A stretch of 64,000 bases of DNA from Terebella lapidaria. Its lineage: Eukaryota > Annelida > Polychaeta > Terebellida > Terebellidae. Positions 47,725 through 60,311 of this stretch are shown here, in pieces. The stretch's first letter is position 1. Each line of letters starts with the position of its first letter. The notes beneath the pieces are model-generated. The model saw nothing but the letters and a program-made list of their open reading frames with translations. It did not search any database and was not told the origin of the DNA. The position numbers and the translations under genes were made by a program. The stretch lies in contig OX424569.1 of the NCBI GenBank assembly GCA_949152475.1, positions 20,063,170 to 20,127,169 on the forward strand, in the 5' to 3' direction.

Positions 47725-48293
47725 CAGTGCCATCCATTAATATGGAGCCACTTTGGTGAGGTCTTGGTTACCACAATTTGGTATTGCAGTCACACGATTA
47801 TAAGTGTATATTCTCAATAAACCCAGTGACAAAACTTACAGGCTACATTTGGGTTACAATAAGATTGATAGCCGTAACGATTTGACTGGATCTCCCACTT
47901 GTTCTGGATCATATATCACATAATCTCGGGGGGAACATACGTTCGTTGAATCCCTTTCTTTGGGATTATATTCATTTTCAAAACATTCACTGCTCAGAAT
48001 CTCTAAAGGTGGATGAGGATATTGAATAAAAATCATTCATGAAAAGAATTTGTGGTCCTTGCTCTCCCACAGATCAGGAATAAAAGTCCTAGATCCAGAT
48101 GCGCAAATCCGGATCACCTGTATGGTCATATGGCACTTCAGAATTTATTTCATGTAACTAATTGGTAGTCCAGAATCTCAGAATGTGGAAACACTAAGAA
48201 ACAAGTATATCATACATCAATATCCCAATGGCTGCACAACAGTTTGAAATATGTCACTACTTTTTGGTGGCTCCGAATTAATGGATGGCACTG
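47725..48293. mobile_element. Tc1/mariner-type miniature element
   Basis: CAGTGCCATCCATTAAT (47725) recurs inverted as ATTAATGGATGGCACTG, ending at 48293. The inverted match extends to the GGAGCCAC motif, about 28 bp. A TA dinucleotide abuts each end (47723-47724 and 48294-48295). The CAGTGCC terminus and TA target fit Tc1/mariner. No transposase remains in the 569 bp. Confidence 0.75.
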
Positions 48294-48393
48294 TATTCTC
48301 TCAATGCAGTACAGTGTTAATTGTCATCGTCATTGCTGCTGCTCACTTCCTCATATCGCTGAAGCCTTTGCTTCTACTGCTTGAGATCTCCTC

Positions 48394-48600
48394 ATGAATG
48401 TTGTGTTGAGCAAGCAAATGGCAAGGAAATATGCACCAGGGAGCTCACCACTCTGCACAGAATCAGAAGAAGAAAATGCGAAATGCATTGAGATTTCACC
48501 AACATCTGATGGCAGTGATGTTACAGTAGATGTGGGGGTACAAAATGCAGAAAATGGCAGTGACCAAACAGTTGACTTGAACCCTAACAACATTTTCGTC
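48394..48600 (+). other. Unrecognised open frame, possible coding relic
   Basis: A + strand frame from the ATG at 48394 has a balanced, acidic composition (ESEEENAKCIEISPTSDGS) unlike the low-complexity frames of the repeats. It is cut at about 48590 by HtA core sequence. I know no family that matches, and it has no clear splice sites. It does not resemble any ACK segment and would interrupt an otherwise seamless ACK junction. Confidence 0.25.
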
Positions 48601-49084
48601 GAAAAACGGCCAATTTCTGACTTTGGCGGCCATTTTCTCAAAAACTGTTCAGACAGTTTTGAGATTTTTATTTCAAAAGATCGCTCTCACATACCTCTGT
48701 GATGTGTATAGGTTTCGTCGCTCCTGAATCGCCGGTCGGCGTGTAGCGGCCATTTTCATTTTCTCGACGGGTCCCAAATGGGACTTGTCCATGTTAAATT
48801 CTCCTATGCTTTATAATGGGACACATTATGCCTAATATCTCACTTAATATTGAGATTAGAGACTAGGAATCAATTGTGGACATATAGGAAATGATATATG
48901 CTGAATATACCATTCAGCATATACTAGAAGTGATATACTAGACATACTAGAAGTGATATATTTGTTGAAAATTTCATGGCCTTGAATTTATCAGTGACTT
49001 TATTTTCAAGGTCACTGGACAAAAGGCTAATATCTAAAATGTATTTTGTCCGGTAACCTTTCTTAGCCCTTGGGCTAATTTTTT
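48590..49084 (+). mobile_element. 5'-truncated HtA element
   Basis: It starts inside a head module (TTTTCGTCGAAAAACGGCC), has one core II unit (about 48800-48960) and a tail TTGTCCGGTAACC at about 49048 with hairpin TAGCCCTTGGGCTA. Confidence 0.65.
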
Positions 49085-49826
49085 GTTTCAAAACATTCCT
49101 CTCATGTACCTCTATGACATGTATAAGTTTCGTTGCCCTTGAATCGCCGGTCTGCATGTGGCGGCCATTTTGATTTTTTGACGGGTCGGCGAAAAAAAAT
49201 TTTTGGTCTCAAATCAAGTCACTATTCGTTTTGAGCCATTTCCAGCAAAAAAAAATAAAAAAAATTTTTTGCCATTGAAAATTTTTTTGGACTTGGAAAA
49301 TTTCACCCAATTTTTCCTTCATAATGGAAGCTATGCAGAGTAAACTCATAGAACACTTCAAGATAGAGCCTAAGTATTGGCACATTCAAATGGGAAATCA
49401 TATATTGCGGTTTGAGTGGTGACCTTGAATTTGACCTTCAATGACCTTGAAAGGTCAAAACGATCTTTTTTGTCGAAAAAACGATGAATTTTGCCTTTGG
49501 TGGCCACTTTCTCGAAATCTTTTCAGATAGTTTTTCTCAAAATCATGTACAAGATTCTCTTTATATACCTTTGTGATGTCTATAAGTTTTGTTGCCTTTG
49601 AATCGATTGTCTGTGAAAATTTGTCATTAACGAAAGAATTCTTTCAAGATGTAACTTGATTTCGTATTATAGTCCATACAGAAAATGTGTTTCTATCAAC
49701 ATTTACGAACATGTTTTAACATATAGATTTTAACATCAGTGTAACAATTTATATGTATTCAGTATTCTACGCAATTCACATGATTGCCGGTAAGCTACAG
49801 CACCCTTGGTGCTATGTTTTTAAATT
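49085..49826 (+). mobile_element. 3' part of an HtB element
   Basis: HtB core from GTTTCAAAACATTCC to the tail GCCGGTAAGCT (about 49785) and hairpin AGCACCCTTGGTGCT. It lacks the TTAA insertion of 30077-30791 and so serves as an empty-site control. Confidence 0.7.
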
Positions 49827-50490
49827 TTTGATTTTCGCATTTTTTCCAAAATGGCGGCCATTTTTGTCGAAAAATGGCCAATTTTGAACTTTGGCAGCCA
49901 TTTTCTCAAAAACTGTATGATCAGTTTTGAGATTTTTGTTCCAAAAGATTCCCCTTATGTACCTTCATGATGTGTATAAATTTTGTTGCCCTTGAATCTC
50001 CGGTCTCCGTGTAGCGGCCATTTTGAATTTTTGACAAGTCAGCGAAAAAAAAAATTTTCGCCCCAAGTCGCATTACTATCCATTTTGGGCCATTTCTAGG
50101 CAAAAAAAAATTTAGGACTTGAAAAATTTTCGGCACTTTTTTCCTTCATAATGGGAGCTGTCAGGAATGTACTCATAGAACGCTTGAAGATAGAGCTTAG
50201 AAATTGGCACTCTCAAATGGGAAGTCATATATGGCGACTTGTGTGGTGACCGTGAATTTGACCTTGAATGACCTTAAAAGGTCAGAACAGCCATTTTTGG
50301 GTCGAAAAATGCTCAAATTTGCACCTGGCCTGTAATTTCTCGTAAACTGTCTGATCACTTTTGAGATTTTTGTTCCAAAACATGCTAATTGATGTCCTTG
50401 ACATTGTTTATGATGATGGAGTGCCTTGAATCGATCGATAGGCCCAAAATTATGGTCAAATGGCCCAAAAAGGCCTAAAATTCAGTTTTT
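49827..50490 (+). mobile_element. Core III fragment without HtA ends
   Basis: A CAAAATGGCGGCC module (about 49847) and one core III unit (TTCATAATGGGAGCTGTC at about 50144), ending in diverged GATGATGGAGTGCC sequence. Neither head nor tail is present; the next HtA head begins at 50491. Confidence 0.55.
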
Positions 50491-50575
50491 AGGTTACCGG
50501 AACTTTGGTCCGCTAACCTATTGGCATGGCGTTGCGTCCGGCGTCGGTGTCGGCGTCGGCGTCGTCCACATTTTT

Positions 50576-53424
50576 AGGTTACCGGACCTATGGTCCGATA
50601 ACCTATTGGCATGGCGTTGCGTCCGGTGTCGGCGTCGGCGTTCACATTTTTATCTTTTTTGTTTACGGACCAATCTTTCCGAAATTTTGCACAAAAATAC
50701 ACAAAAATAATTCAAGAAGGAGGTATTTTTTAGTTTTTTTGATTTTCACAATATTTTCAAAATGGCGGCCGTTTTCGTCGAAAATCGGCCAATTTTGGAC
50801 TTTGGCGGCCATTTTCTCAAAATCTGTTCAGTAACTTTTTTTCTTTTTTTGCACAAGGATGCCTTATTATGTCCTTCATAATGTGTATCAGTTTCGTTGC
50901 CCTTGATTCGCTGGTCTGCGTGTGGCGGCCATTTTGAATTTGTCGTTTTCGTCGAAAATCGGTCAATTTTGGGCTTTGGCGGCCATTTTCTCAAAATCTG
51001 TTCAGTAACTTTTTTTTTTCTTATTGATGAAAAACACTCCTCATATGTACCCCTGTGACATGTATAAATTTCGTTGCCCTTGAATCGCTTGAAGTGGGCA
51101 AACTCAGCCCAAATGTGACTTTCCCATGTTAAATTTTCCTATGCTTTATAATGGGACACATTAAGCCTAATATCTCACTTAATATTGAAATTAGAGACTA
51201 GGAATGAATTGTGCACATGTAGGAAATGATATCTGCTGAATATTCTCGTGACCTTAAATTTGACCTTTGACCTCATTTTCAAGGTCACAGGACAAAATGG
51301 CTAATATCTCGCTTATTATCGACTTTACAGCTTAGGAATCAATTGTGAACATATAGGAAATGATATATGCTGAATATTGTCATGACCTTGAATTTGACCT
51401 TTGACCTCATTTTCAAGGTCACATGACAAAATGGCTAATATCTCGCTTATTATCGACTTTACAGTTTAGGAATCAATTGTGAACATATAGGAAATGATAT
51501 ATACTGAATATTCTCGTGACCTTGAATTTGACCTTTGACCTCATTTTCAAGGTCACAGGACAAAATTGCTAATATCTCGCTTATTATCGACTTTACAGCT
51601 TAGGAATCAATTGTGAACATATAGGAAATGATATATGCTGAATATTCTCGTGACCTTGAATTTGACCTTTGACTTCATTTTCAAGGTCACAGGACAAAAT
51701 GGCCAATATCTTGCTTATTAGCGACTTTACAGCTTAGGAAGCAATTGTGAACATATAGGAAATGATATCTGCTGAAATTTCTCGTGACCTTGAATTTGAC
51801 CTTTGACCTCATTTTCAAGGTCACAGGACAAAATGGCTAATATCTCGCTTATTATCGACTTTACAGCTTAGGAATCAATTGTGAACATATAGGAAATGAT
51901 ATATGCTGAATATTGTCATGACCTTGAATTTGACCTTTGACCTCATTTTCAAGGTCACATGACAAAATGGCTAATATCTCGCTTATTATCGACTTTACAG
52001 TTTAGGAATCAATTGTGAACATATAGGAAATGATATATGCTGAATATTCTCGTGACCTTGAATTTGACCTTTGACCTCATTTTCAAGGTCACAGGACAAA
52101 ATTGCTAATATCTCGCTTATTATCGACTTTACAGCTTAGGAATCAATTGTGAACATATAGGAAATGATATATGCTGAATATTCTCGTGACCTTGAATTTG
52201 ACCTTTGACTTCATTTTCAAGGTCACAGGACAAAATGGCCAATATCTTGCTTATTAGCGACTTTACAGCTTAGGAATCAATTGTGAACATATAGGAAATG
52301 ATATCTGCTGAAATTTCTCGTGACCTTGAATTTGACCTTTGACCTCATTTTCAAGGTCACAGGACAGAATGGCCAATATCTTGCTTATTAGCGACTTTAC
52401 AGCTTAGGAGTCAATTGTGAACATATAGGAAATGATATATGCTGAAAATTCTCGTGACCTTGAATTTGACCTTTGACCTCATTTTCAAGGTCACAGGACA
52501 GAATGGCCAATATCTTGCTTATTAGCGACTTTACAGCTTAGGAATCAATTGTGAACATATAGGAAATGATATATGCTGAAAATTCTCGTGACCTTGAATT
52601 TGACCTTTGACCTCATTTTCAAGGTCACAGGACAAAATGGCCAATATCTTGCTTATTAGCAACTTTGCAGCTTAGGAATCAATTGTGAACATATAGGAAA
52701 TGATATATGCTGAATATTCTCGTAACCTTAAATTTGACCTTTGACCTCATTTCCAAGGTCACAGGACAAAATTGCTAATATCTCGCTTATTATCGACTTT
52801 ACAGCTTAGGAATCAATTGTGAACATATAGGAAATGACATATGCTGAATATTCTCGTGGCCTTGAAGTTGACCTTTGACCTCATTTTCAAGGTCACAGGA
52901 CAAAATGGCCAATATCTTGCTTATTAGCGACTTTACAGCTTAGGAATCAATTGTGAACATATAGGAAATGATATATGCTGAAAATTCTAGTGACCATGAA
53001 TTTGACTTTTGACCTTATTTTCAAGGTCAACAGGACAAAATTGCTAATATCTTGCTTATTATCGACTTTACAGCTTAGGAATGAATTGTGAAGATATAGG
53101 AAATGATATATTCTGAATATTTTAATGATATTGAATTTGACCTTTGACCTAAATTTAAAGGTCAGTCATTTTATTTTCAAAGTCAGATTACAAAATGGCT
53201 TATATCTCGCTTATTATCAAATTCACAGCTTAGGGGTCCATAGTGAACATATAAGAAATGATGTATGCTGAATAGTTTGGTGATCTAGAATTTAACCTTT
53301 GATCCCATTTTCAAGGTTAGAGATATGGCGATTTCAGTGGTCACCTTGAATTTGACCTTCAACTTTCTCGGCTTCACTCTGTATATTTCTCCGGTAACCT
53401 TTCTAGCCCTTTGGGCTAATTTTA
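50576..53424 (+). mobile_element. HtA element, core II, longest tandem core
   Basis: Complete nested copy: perfect head hairpin, GGTGTCGGCGTCGGCG microsatellite, two head modules and roughly sixteen core units. Several blocks of units are near-identical (for example 51270-51720 against 51810-52260), pointing to recent segmental amplification inside the array. Tail TCCGGTAACC at about 53390, hairpin AGCCCTTTGGGCT. Confidence 0.85.
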
Positions 53425-55118
53425 TCTTTTTTGTTTACGGACCAATCTTTCTGAAATTTTGCACAAAAATGCACAAAAATAATTCAAGAAGGAATTATAT
53501 TTTAGTTTTTTTATTTTCGGATTTTTTTCAAAATGGCGGCCGTTTTTGTCGAAAATCGGCCAATTTTGGACTTTGGCGGCCATTTTCTCAAAATCTGTTC
53601 AGTAACTTTTTTTCTTATTGATACATAACACTCCTTATATGTACTCCTATGATGTCTATCAATTTCGTCACGCTTGAATCGCTCGAAGTGGGCCATTTTG
53701 GCCCAAACTCGGCCCAAATGGGACTTTCCCATGTTAAATTCTCCTATGCTTTATAATGGGACACATTAAGCCTAATATCTCACTTAATATTGAGATTAGA
53801 GACTAGAAATCAATTGTGGACATATAGGAAATGATATATGCTGAATATTCTCGTGACCTTGAATTTGACCTCTGACTTTGGTTTCAAGGTCATAGCGGCC
53901 GTTCTCGTCGAAAATGGCTAATTTTGGACTTTGATGGTCGTTTTCTCAAAATCTGTTCAGTAACTTTTTTTCTTATTGATGCATAACACTCCTCATATGT
54001 ACTTCTGTGACATGTATAAATTTCGTTGCGCTTGAATCACTCGAAGTGGGCCATTTTGGGCCCAAACTCGGCCCAGATGTGACTTTCCCATGTTAAATTT
54101 TCCTATGCTTTATAATGGGACACATTAAGCCTAATATCTCACTTAATATTGAGATTAGAGACTAGGAATCAATTGTGGACATATAGGAAATGATATATGC
54201 TGAATATTCTCGTGACCTTGAATTTGACCTTTGACCTCATTTTCAAGATCACAGGACAAAATGGCTAATATCTCGCTTATAATCGACTTTACAGCTTAGG
54301 AATCAATTGTGAACATATAGGAAATGATATATGCTGAATATTCTCGTGACCTTGAATTTGAGCTTTGGCCTCATTTTCAAGGTCACAGGACAAAATGGCT
54401 AATATCTCGCTTATTATCGACTTTACAGCTTAGAAATCAATTGTGAGCATATAGGAAATGATATATGCTGAATATTCTCGTGACCTTGATTTTGACCTTT
54501 GACCTCATTTCCAAGGTCACAGGACAAAATTGCTAATATCTCGCTTATTATCGACTTTACGGCTTAGGAATCAATTGTGAACATATAGGAAATGATATAT
54601 GCTGAATATTCTCGTGACCTTGATTTTGACCTTTGACCTCATTTCCAAGGTCACAGGACAAAATTGCTAATATCTCGCTTATTATCGACTTTACGGCTTA
54701 GGAATCAATTGTGAACATATAGGAAATGATATATGCTGAATATTCTCGTGACCTTGAATTTGACCTTTGACCTCATTTTCAACTTCACAGGACAAAATGG
54801 CCAATTTCTTGCTTATTAGCAACTTTGCAGCTTAGGAATCAATTGTGAACATATAGGAAATGATATATGCTGAATATTCTAGAGACCTTGAATTTGACCC
54901 TTGACCTAAATTTCAAGGTTAGTCATTTTATTTTCAAGGTCAGATTACAAAATGGCTGATATCTCGCGTATTATCAAATTTACAGCTTAGGGGTCCATAG
55001 TGAACATATGAGAAATGATGTATGCTGAATATTTTGGTGATCTAGAATTTGACCTTTGATCTCATTTTCAAGGTCAGAGAACAAAATGGCTAATATGTCG
55101 CTTATTATCATCTTTACA

Positions 55119-55626
55119 TCTGCCCCTGATGACGCTAGTGTGTCTTTGGATAAACTATTTGGTCGGGCTTTGTTTCTATTGCAAAATGTTGTATTTTACG
55201 TTTCTTATTGGCGTCATCAAAATTTGATTGTATTGGTGTTGATAGATTGATACTTACATTTATACCACTGAGTCGGTGTCACTGCTGGCGGACGTTAAAT
55301 CTGTCCCCGAGGATACCATCAACTCAGTAACCTTCGGGCTTGTGATTGGGTACTTTTGTACTTGTCATGTATCTATTCCATGGGGTTAGATTCGGATTTC
55401 TAAATTATTTTCATAGGTTGTTGGGCAGTTGTATACTAATTCCATCTGGTGTACAGTAGAAACAACTACATTTAACACATTGTCTGCCCCTGAAGACGCC
55501 AGTGTGTCTTTGGATGAACTATTTGGTCGGGCTTTGTTTGTTTCTATTGCAAAATGTAGTATTTTACGTTTCTTATTGGCATCATCAAAATCTGATTGTA
55601 TTGGTGGTAATAGATTGATACTTACA
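55119..55626. mobile_element. 508-bp element with terminal direct repeats
   Basis: Two direct copies of a segment starting TCTGCCCCTGA (55119-55259 and 55483-55627) differ by a few substitutions and a 4-bp insertion. They enclose about 223 bp. TTTACA lies at both outer edges (55113-55118 and 55627-55632), and neighbouring uninterrupted units carry it once (CGACTTTACAGCTTAGG), so this is an insertion. The layout suggests a miniature LTR-like or Penelope pseudo-LTR-like element. It lacks the usual TG...CA ends in register with the duplication. Confidence 0.6.
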
Positions 55627-55969
55627 TTTACAGCATAGGAATCAATTGCGAATATAGAGGAATGATATATACTGAATATTTTCATGACCTTGAACTTGAA
55701 CTTTGACCTCATTTTCAAGGTCACATCACAGAGTGGCTAATGTCTCACTTATTATCGACTTTACAGCTGAGGAATTTATTGTGGACATACTAGAAGTGAT
55801 ATATTTGTTGAAAATTTCATGGCCTTGAATTTATCATTGACTTTATTTTCAAGGTCACTGGACAAAAGGCTAATATCTAAAATGTATATTGTCCGGTAAC
55901 CTTTCTTAGCCCTTGGGCTAATTTTTAGCTGTTTTCTCGAAAACTGCCTTTATCGGTTTTTAGATTTTT

Positions 55970-56170
55970 AGGTTACCAGGCTCTATGGTCCGATAACCTA
56001 TTGCCGTGGCGTTGCGACCGTCGTCCGTCCGTCGTCCGGCGTTTGTCCGTCCGTCAACAATTTTATCTTTAAAGTTTACGATCGGTTTTTAGGTTACCGG
56101 ACCTTTGGTCCGATAACCTATTGGCATGGCGTTGCGTCCGTCCGTCCGTTCGTCTTGCGTTAACCTTTTT
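55970..56170 (+). mobile_element. Two stacked HtA heads
   Basis: A slightly diverged head at 55970 (AGGTTACCAGGCTC) with microsatellite and body start is broken at 56091 by a second, perfect head. This is itself broken after AACCTTTTT by HtB at 56171. Neither head has an assignable tail. Confidence 0.65.
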
Positions 56171-58793
56171 AGCTTACCGGCCCTTTGGGCTGATAAGCTA
56201 TTATCGTGGTTTTTCGTCCGTCGTCCGTCCGGATCTGTAACTTTTTTTTGGCATGATGAATTTCCCCATAAATTTGTGAGAATGTACCTTAGGTCAATCA
56301 TCTGAAAACATTTTTTAAATTTTTTTGATTGAATCGTTTTTGCCGATTTGGCGGCCATTTTTGACGAAAAATTGCCAATTTCGGACTTTGGTGGCCATTT
56401 TTAGGTTACCGGACCTTTGGTCCGATAACCTGTTGGCATGGCGTTGCGTCCGTCGTCCGTCCGTCCGTTCGTCCGTCCGTCCGTCCGGCGTTAACATTTT
56501 TATCTTTAAAGTTAACGATCGAATCTTTCTGAAATTTTGCACAAAAATGCCTAAAAATATTTTGAGAAGGAGGTATTTTTTTTGTTTTTTGATTTTCGCA
56601 TTTTTTTCAAAATGGCGGCCGTTTTTGTCGAAAAACGCTCAATTTTGGACTTTGACGGCCATTTTCTCAAAAACTGTCTGATCAGTTTTGAGTTTTTGGT
56701 TTCAAAAGATTCCCCTCATATACCTCTGTGATATGTATAAGTTTGGTTGCCCTAAATTCGCCGGTTTCCGTGTGACGGCCATTTTGAATTTTTGGCGGGT
56801 CGGCGAAAAAAAAATTTTTCGCCCCAAATCGCATTACTATCCATTTTGGGCCATTTCTAGGGTAAAAAAAAATTTTCACCCTTTCAAAGAAATTTTGGAC
56901 TTCGAAAATTTTCGGCACTTTTTTCCTTCATAATGAGAGCTGTCCGGACTGTACTCATAGAACGCTTGAAGATAGAGCTTAGAAATTGGCACTTTCAAAT
57001 GGGAAGTCATATATGGCGACTTGTGTGGTGACCTTGAATTTGACCTTGGATGACCTTGAAAGGTCAAAACAGCCATTTTTGGGTCGAAAAACGCTCAAAT
57101 TTGCACCTGGTCTGTATTTTCTCAAAAAGTGTCTGATCAGTTTTGAGATTTTTGCTTAAAAAGATTCCTCTTATATACCTCTGTGACGTGTATAAGTTTT
57201 GTTGCCCTTGAATCGCCGATCTCTTTGTGGCGGCCATTTTGAATTTTTGACGAGTCGGCGAAAATTTTTTTATTCGCCCCAAATCACATTACTATCCATT
57301 TTGGGCCATTTCTAGGCAAAAAAAAATTTTCACCCTTTGAAAAAATTTTGGACGAAAATTTTCTGCACTTTTTTCCTTCATAATGGGAGCTGTCCGGACT
57401 GTACTCATAGAACGCTTGAAGATAGAGCTTAGAAATTGGCACTTGCAAATGGGAAGTCATATATGGCGACTTGTGTTGTGACCTTGAATCTGACCTTCGA
57501 ACAGCCATTTTGGGGTCAAAAAATGCCCAGATTTGCCTCTGTAGATGGAATGCTGTTGCAGAGAGAGCTCATGTTATGAACAGGAAGACATATATGGCAC
57601 AACTAATGATGACCTTGAACTTGACGTCAGATGACCTTGAGTGCCAAATGTCTGACTTGGAATGTGTAAATTGACCTGAGCGGCCTAAACGATTCCACCC
57701 AACATATAGAATATCAAATGCCGCACACATACATGTAATGGTAACATCGAAGTTCATACGGATGACCTTGATTGGGATTTACACTGCGAACCTTGATTGG
57801 TAAATCTCAAGGTCTGTAACCTGCCAATGCTGCCATGGCCAAACCAAAATTGTCCGGTAACCTATCTTAGCCTTTGGGCTAATTTTCTCAAAAACTGTCT
57901 TATAAGTTTTGAGATTTTTGTTTCAAAACATTCCTCTCATGTACCTCTATGACATGTATAAGTTTCGTTGCCCTTGAATCGCCGGTCTGCGTGTGGCAGA
58001 CCATTTTGATTTTTTGACGGGTCGGCGAAAAAAAATTTTTTTGTCCCAAATCAAGTCACTATTCGTTTTTAGCCATTTCCAGCAAAAAAGAAAAAAAGTT
58101 TCGTTGCCCTTGAATCGCCGGTCTGCGTGTGGTGGCCATTTTGATTTTTTGACGCGTCGGCGAAAAAAATTTTTTTTGTCCCAAATTAAGGTTACTATTC
58201 GTTTTGAGCCATTTCTAGCAAAAAAGAAAAACAATTTTTTTTTGACCATTGAAAATTGTTTTGGACTTGGAAATTTTCACCCAATGTTTCCTTCATAATG
58301 GGAGATATGCAGAGTAATCTCATAGAACACTTCAAGATAGAGCCTAAGTATTGGCACATTCAAATGGGAAATCATATATTGCGGTTTGAGTGGTGACCTT
58401 GAATTTGACCTTCAATGACCTTGAAAGGTCAAAACGACCTTTTTTGTCGAAAAAACGATGAATTTTGCTTTTGGTGGTCATTTTATCGAAATCTATTCAG
58501 ACCGTTTTCCTCAAAATCATTTATAAGATTCTCCTTATGTACGTTTGTGATGTGTATAAGTTTTGTTGCCTTTGAATCGACTATCTGTGAAAATTTGTCA
58601 TTAACAAAAAAAATCTTCAAGATGTAACTTGATTTCGTATTATAGTCCATACAGAAAATGTGTTTCTATCAACATTTACGAAGATGTTTTAACATATTGA
58701 TTTTAACATCAGTGTAACAATTTATATGTATTCAGTATTCTATGCAATTCACATGATTGCCGGTAAGCTACAGCACCCTTGGTGCTATGTTAT
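56171..58793 (+). mobile_element. HtB element with nested HtA
   Basis: Head AGCTTACCGGCCC / GGGCTGATAAGCT at 56171. The body is interrupted after GGCCATTTTT (56402) by HtA and resumes at 57887 with CTCAAAAACTG. It runs to the tail GCCGGTAAGCT (about 58757) and hairpin AGCACCCTTGGTGCT. A roughly 100-bp internal duplication (GTTTCGTTGCCCTTGAATCG) occurs at about 57963 and 58097. It lacks the TTAA insertion. Confidence 0.8.
56403..57886 (+). mobile_element. HtA element, core III, nested in HtB
   Basis: Complete copy: perfect head hairpin, CCGTCCGTTCGTCCG microsatellite, CAAAATGGCGGCC module, two core III units (about 56926 and 57378), distal part with TGCCATGGCCAAACC. Tail TTGTCCGGTAACC at about 57849. 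It is close to 36282-37889. Confidence 0.85.
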
Positions 58794-60311
58794 CATGTTT
58801 ATGATAGTTTTATAAAGCCGACAAGAATTGTCAGTGCTGATTTTGATAGCAGTCACACGAGCGGCGATTTGGGGTTGGGGAGGGGGGGGGGGGGGGCCTA
58901 GGCTACTTCAGTATTTGACAGCTGACACTACACACTGCACACTGACACATGTACGCTGATCTACAAACCAACATTTGGGCAAGGAGAAACATGATCGCCT
59001 TGATGAAAAAAGCTTTCATGCATGTCATGAATTATTGGAAATGCAGACAGGTTACTGAAATGTCTCTGCAGTACAAATCAAAACACTCAAAAAAAAATCC
59101 ATAAAAAAATTTAAATCTAAGACTAAAGCTAAAAAAACATTGTGCCTCCTAAATCAGAAAAACATATTCAGAACCTTGACAATCTTACACATCCAAATAA
59201 TAGTCGGGTGATTTTTAAAAGTGTTCAACAAGGTCAAGCTTCTGACTTGTAGAGATTTCATGGCTGTAACATTGATTAAGTCTTATTGGCCACAATAAAA
59301 ATAATTATGACAAGAAACATTTATTATTGGGTTCAAAAATGTAAAGGTTCTGGGGCCCAGACAAGTCGACAGGTACCCAAATTCGGGGCGGGTCATACAA
59401 TTACCTGGATCGGAATTTTGTTTCTCGTATTTGAGAACAAATAAAGATATAGTTTTGAATATTTGTGATAAACACTAGTAAAATCACAAGAATGACAAGT
59501 AAAACATCATCAGGAAAAAAACGATAGTTTTATGAGGTCATGACATTGTGATCTTTCTCAAAACTTGAAAATACCGGTAATTACTGACGAAACAAATAAT
59601 ATGTGTCAAAGATCAATGTCTGGCGTTTACGTGTTACAAATTGCATCAGTGAGTATCATTCAAATTTTGCTATATATTTGGACGGGTCGGGTCAGACGAC
59701 ACCGGTAACGGGTTCGGAAATTTCCGACTCATCCGGGCCCTAAAAAGTTCTATCCAGTCATGACTAGCCAAATAGGTTATCATTAGTTTTACTAGTTAAT
59801 AACCCTATGCTACCTGAGGTATTTTCAGAGCCACCCATGTGAGTCTGAATTAATTTGGGAATATTTAGATATCTTCGAATTTGGCATTTTCCACAGAAAA
59901 AGACTTTCTGAAGCTTAATGAAGATTATTGATGTATGTGAATCAGAATGTTCTCATTCTGTCCGTATATCATAATTGGAAGTGCTACGAATATTGGCGAA
60001 GGTGTGAACAATGCAATGGCAGATACACACATCTCAAAAACAAGAACAAAAAGCAACTCTAGATGACCAGAGGTAGTAACAAAACGCAACTCTAGGTGGC
60101 ATAGGGTTGAGTCTATTATTGACTACAATAAAAATAGTTACATGACAAGAAAATAGTTACATGACAAATTTATTGGCCCAACAAGGTATAGATTCTGCCC
60201 AGTAGAGTTACAGTATGGCCACAACATATATGTACCAAATCAAATACAGTATTCAAGGGTTTTTAAATAGTTCTGTGCAAACATTTCTGAAGCTCTTCCT
60301 TTGAGGCCAGT
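58794..60311. other. Mostly single-copy intron sequence
   Basis: A G-run lies at about 58882-58896. Two related segments with ACAATAAAAAT(A) and ATGACAAGAAA occur at about 59293 and 60127. No exon is recognised. The last 110 bp match 39760-39869. Confidence 0.4.

Larger units (their letters stand above)
50491..55926 (+). mobile_element. HtA element, core II, hosting a nested HtA and a direct-repeat element
   Basis: The head at 50491 has one arm slightly altered (GGTCCGCTAACCT), with a CGGCGTCGGCGTC microsatellite to 50575. After the nested HtA (50576-53424) the body resumes with ATCTTTTTTGTTTACGG. It has two head modules, about nine core units, then the 508-bp insertion 55119-55626, and a tail TTGTCCGGTAACC at about 55889, hairpin TAGCCCTTGGGCTA. 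Confidence 0.8.

Noticed and set aside
48394-48600. An additional ACK exon between 42951 and 62213
   Set aside because: The phases of the flanking exons join directly and the joined linker matches the family; the frame has no clear splice sites and no ACK similarity.
36641-57276. Recurrent minus-strand frame starting MPRNGPKWIVMRF in core III copies
   Set aside because: It starts and ends at different points in different copies, contains low-complexity Lys/Phe stretches from A/T-runs, and has no family resemblance; young copies explain the similarity.
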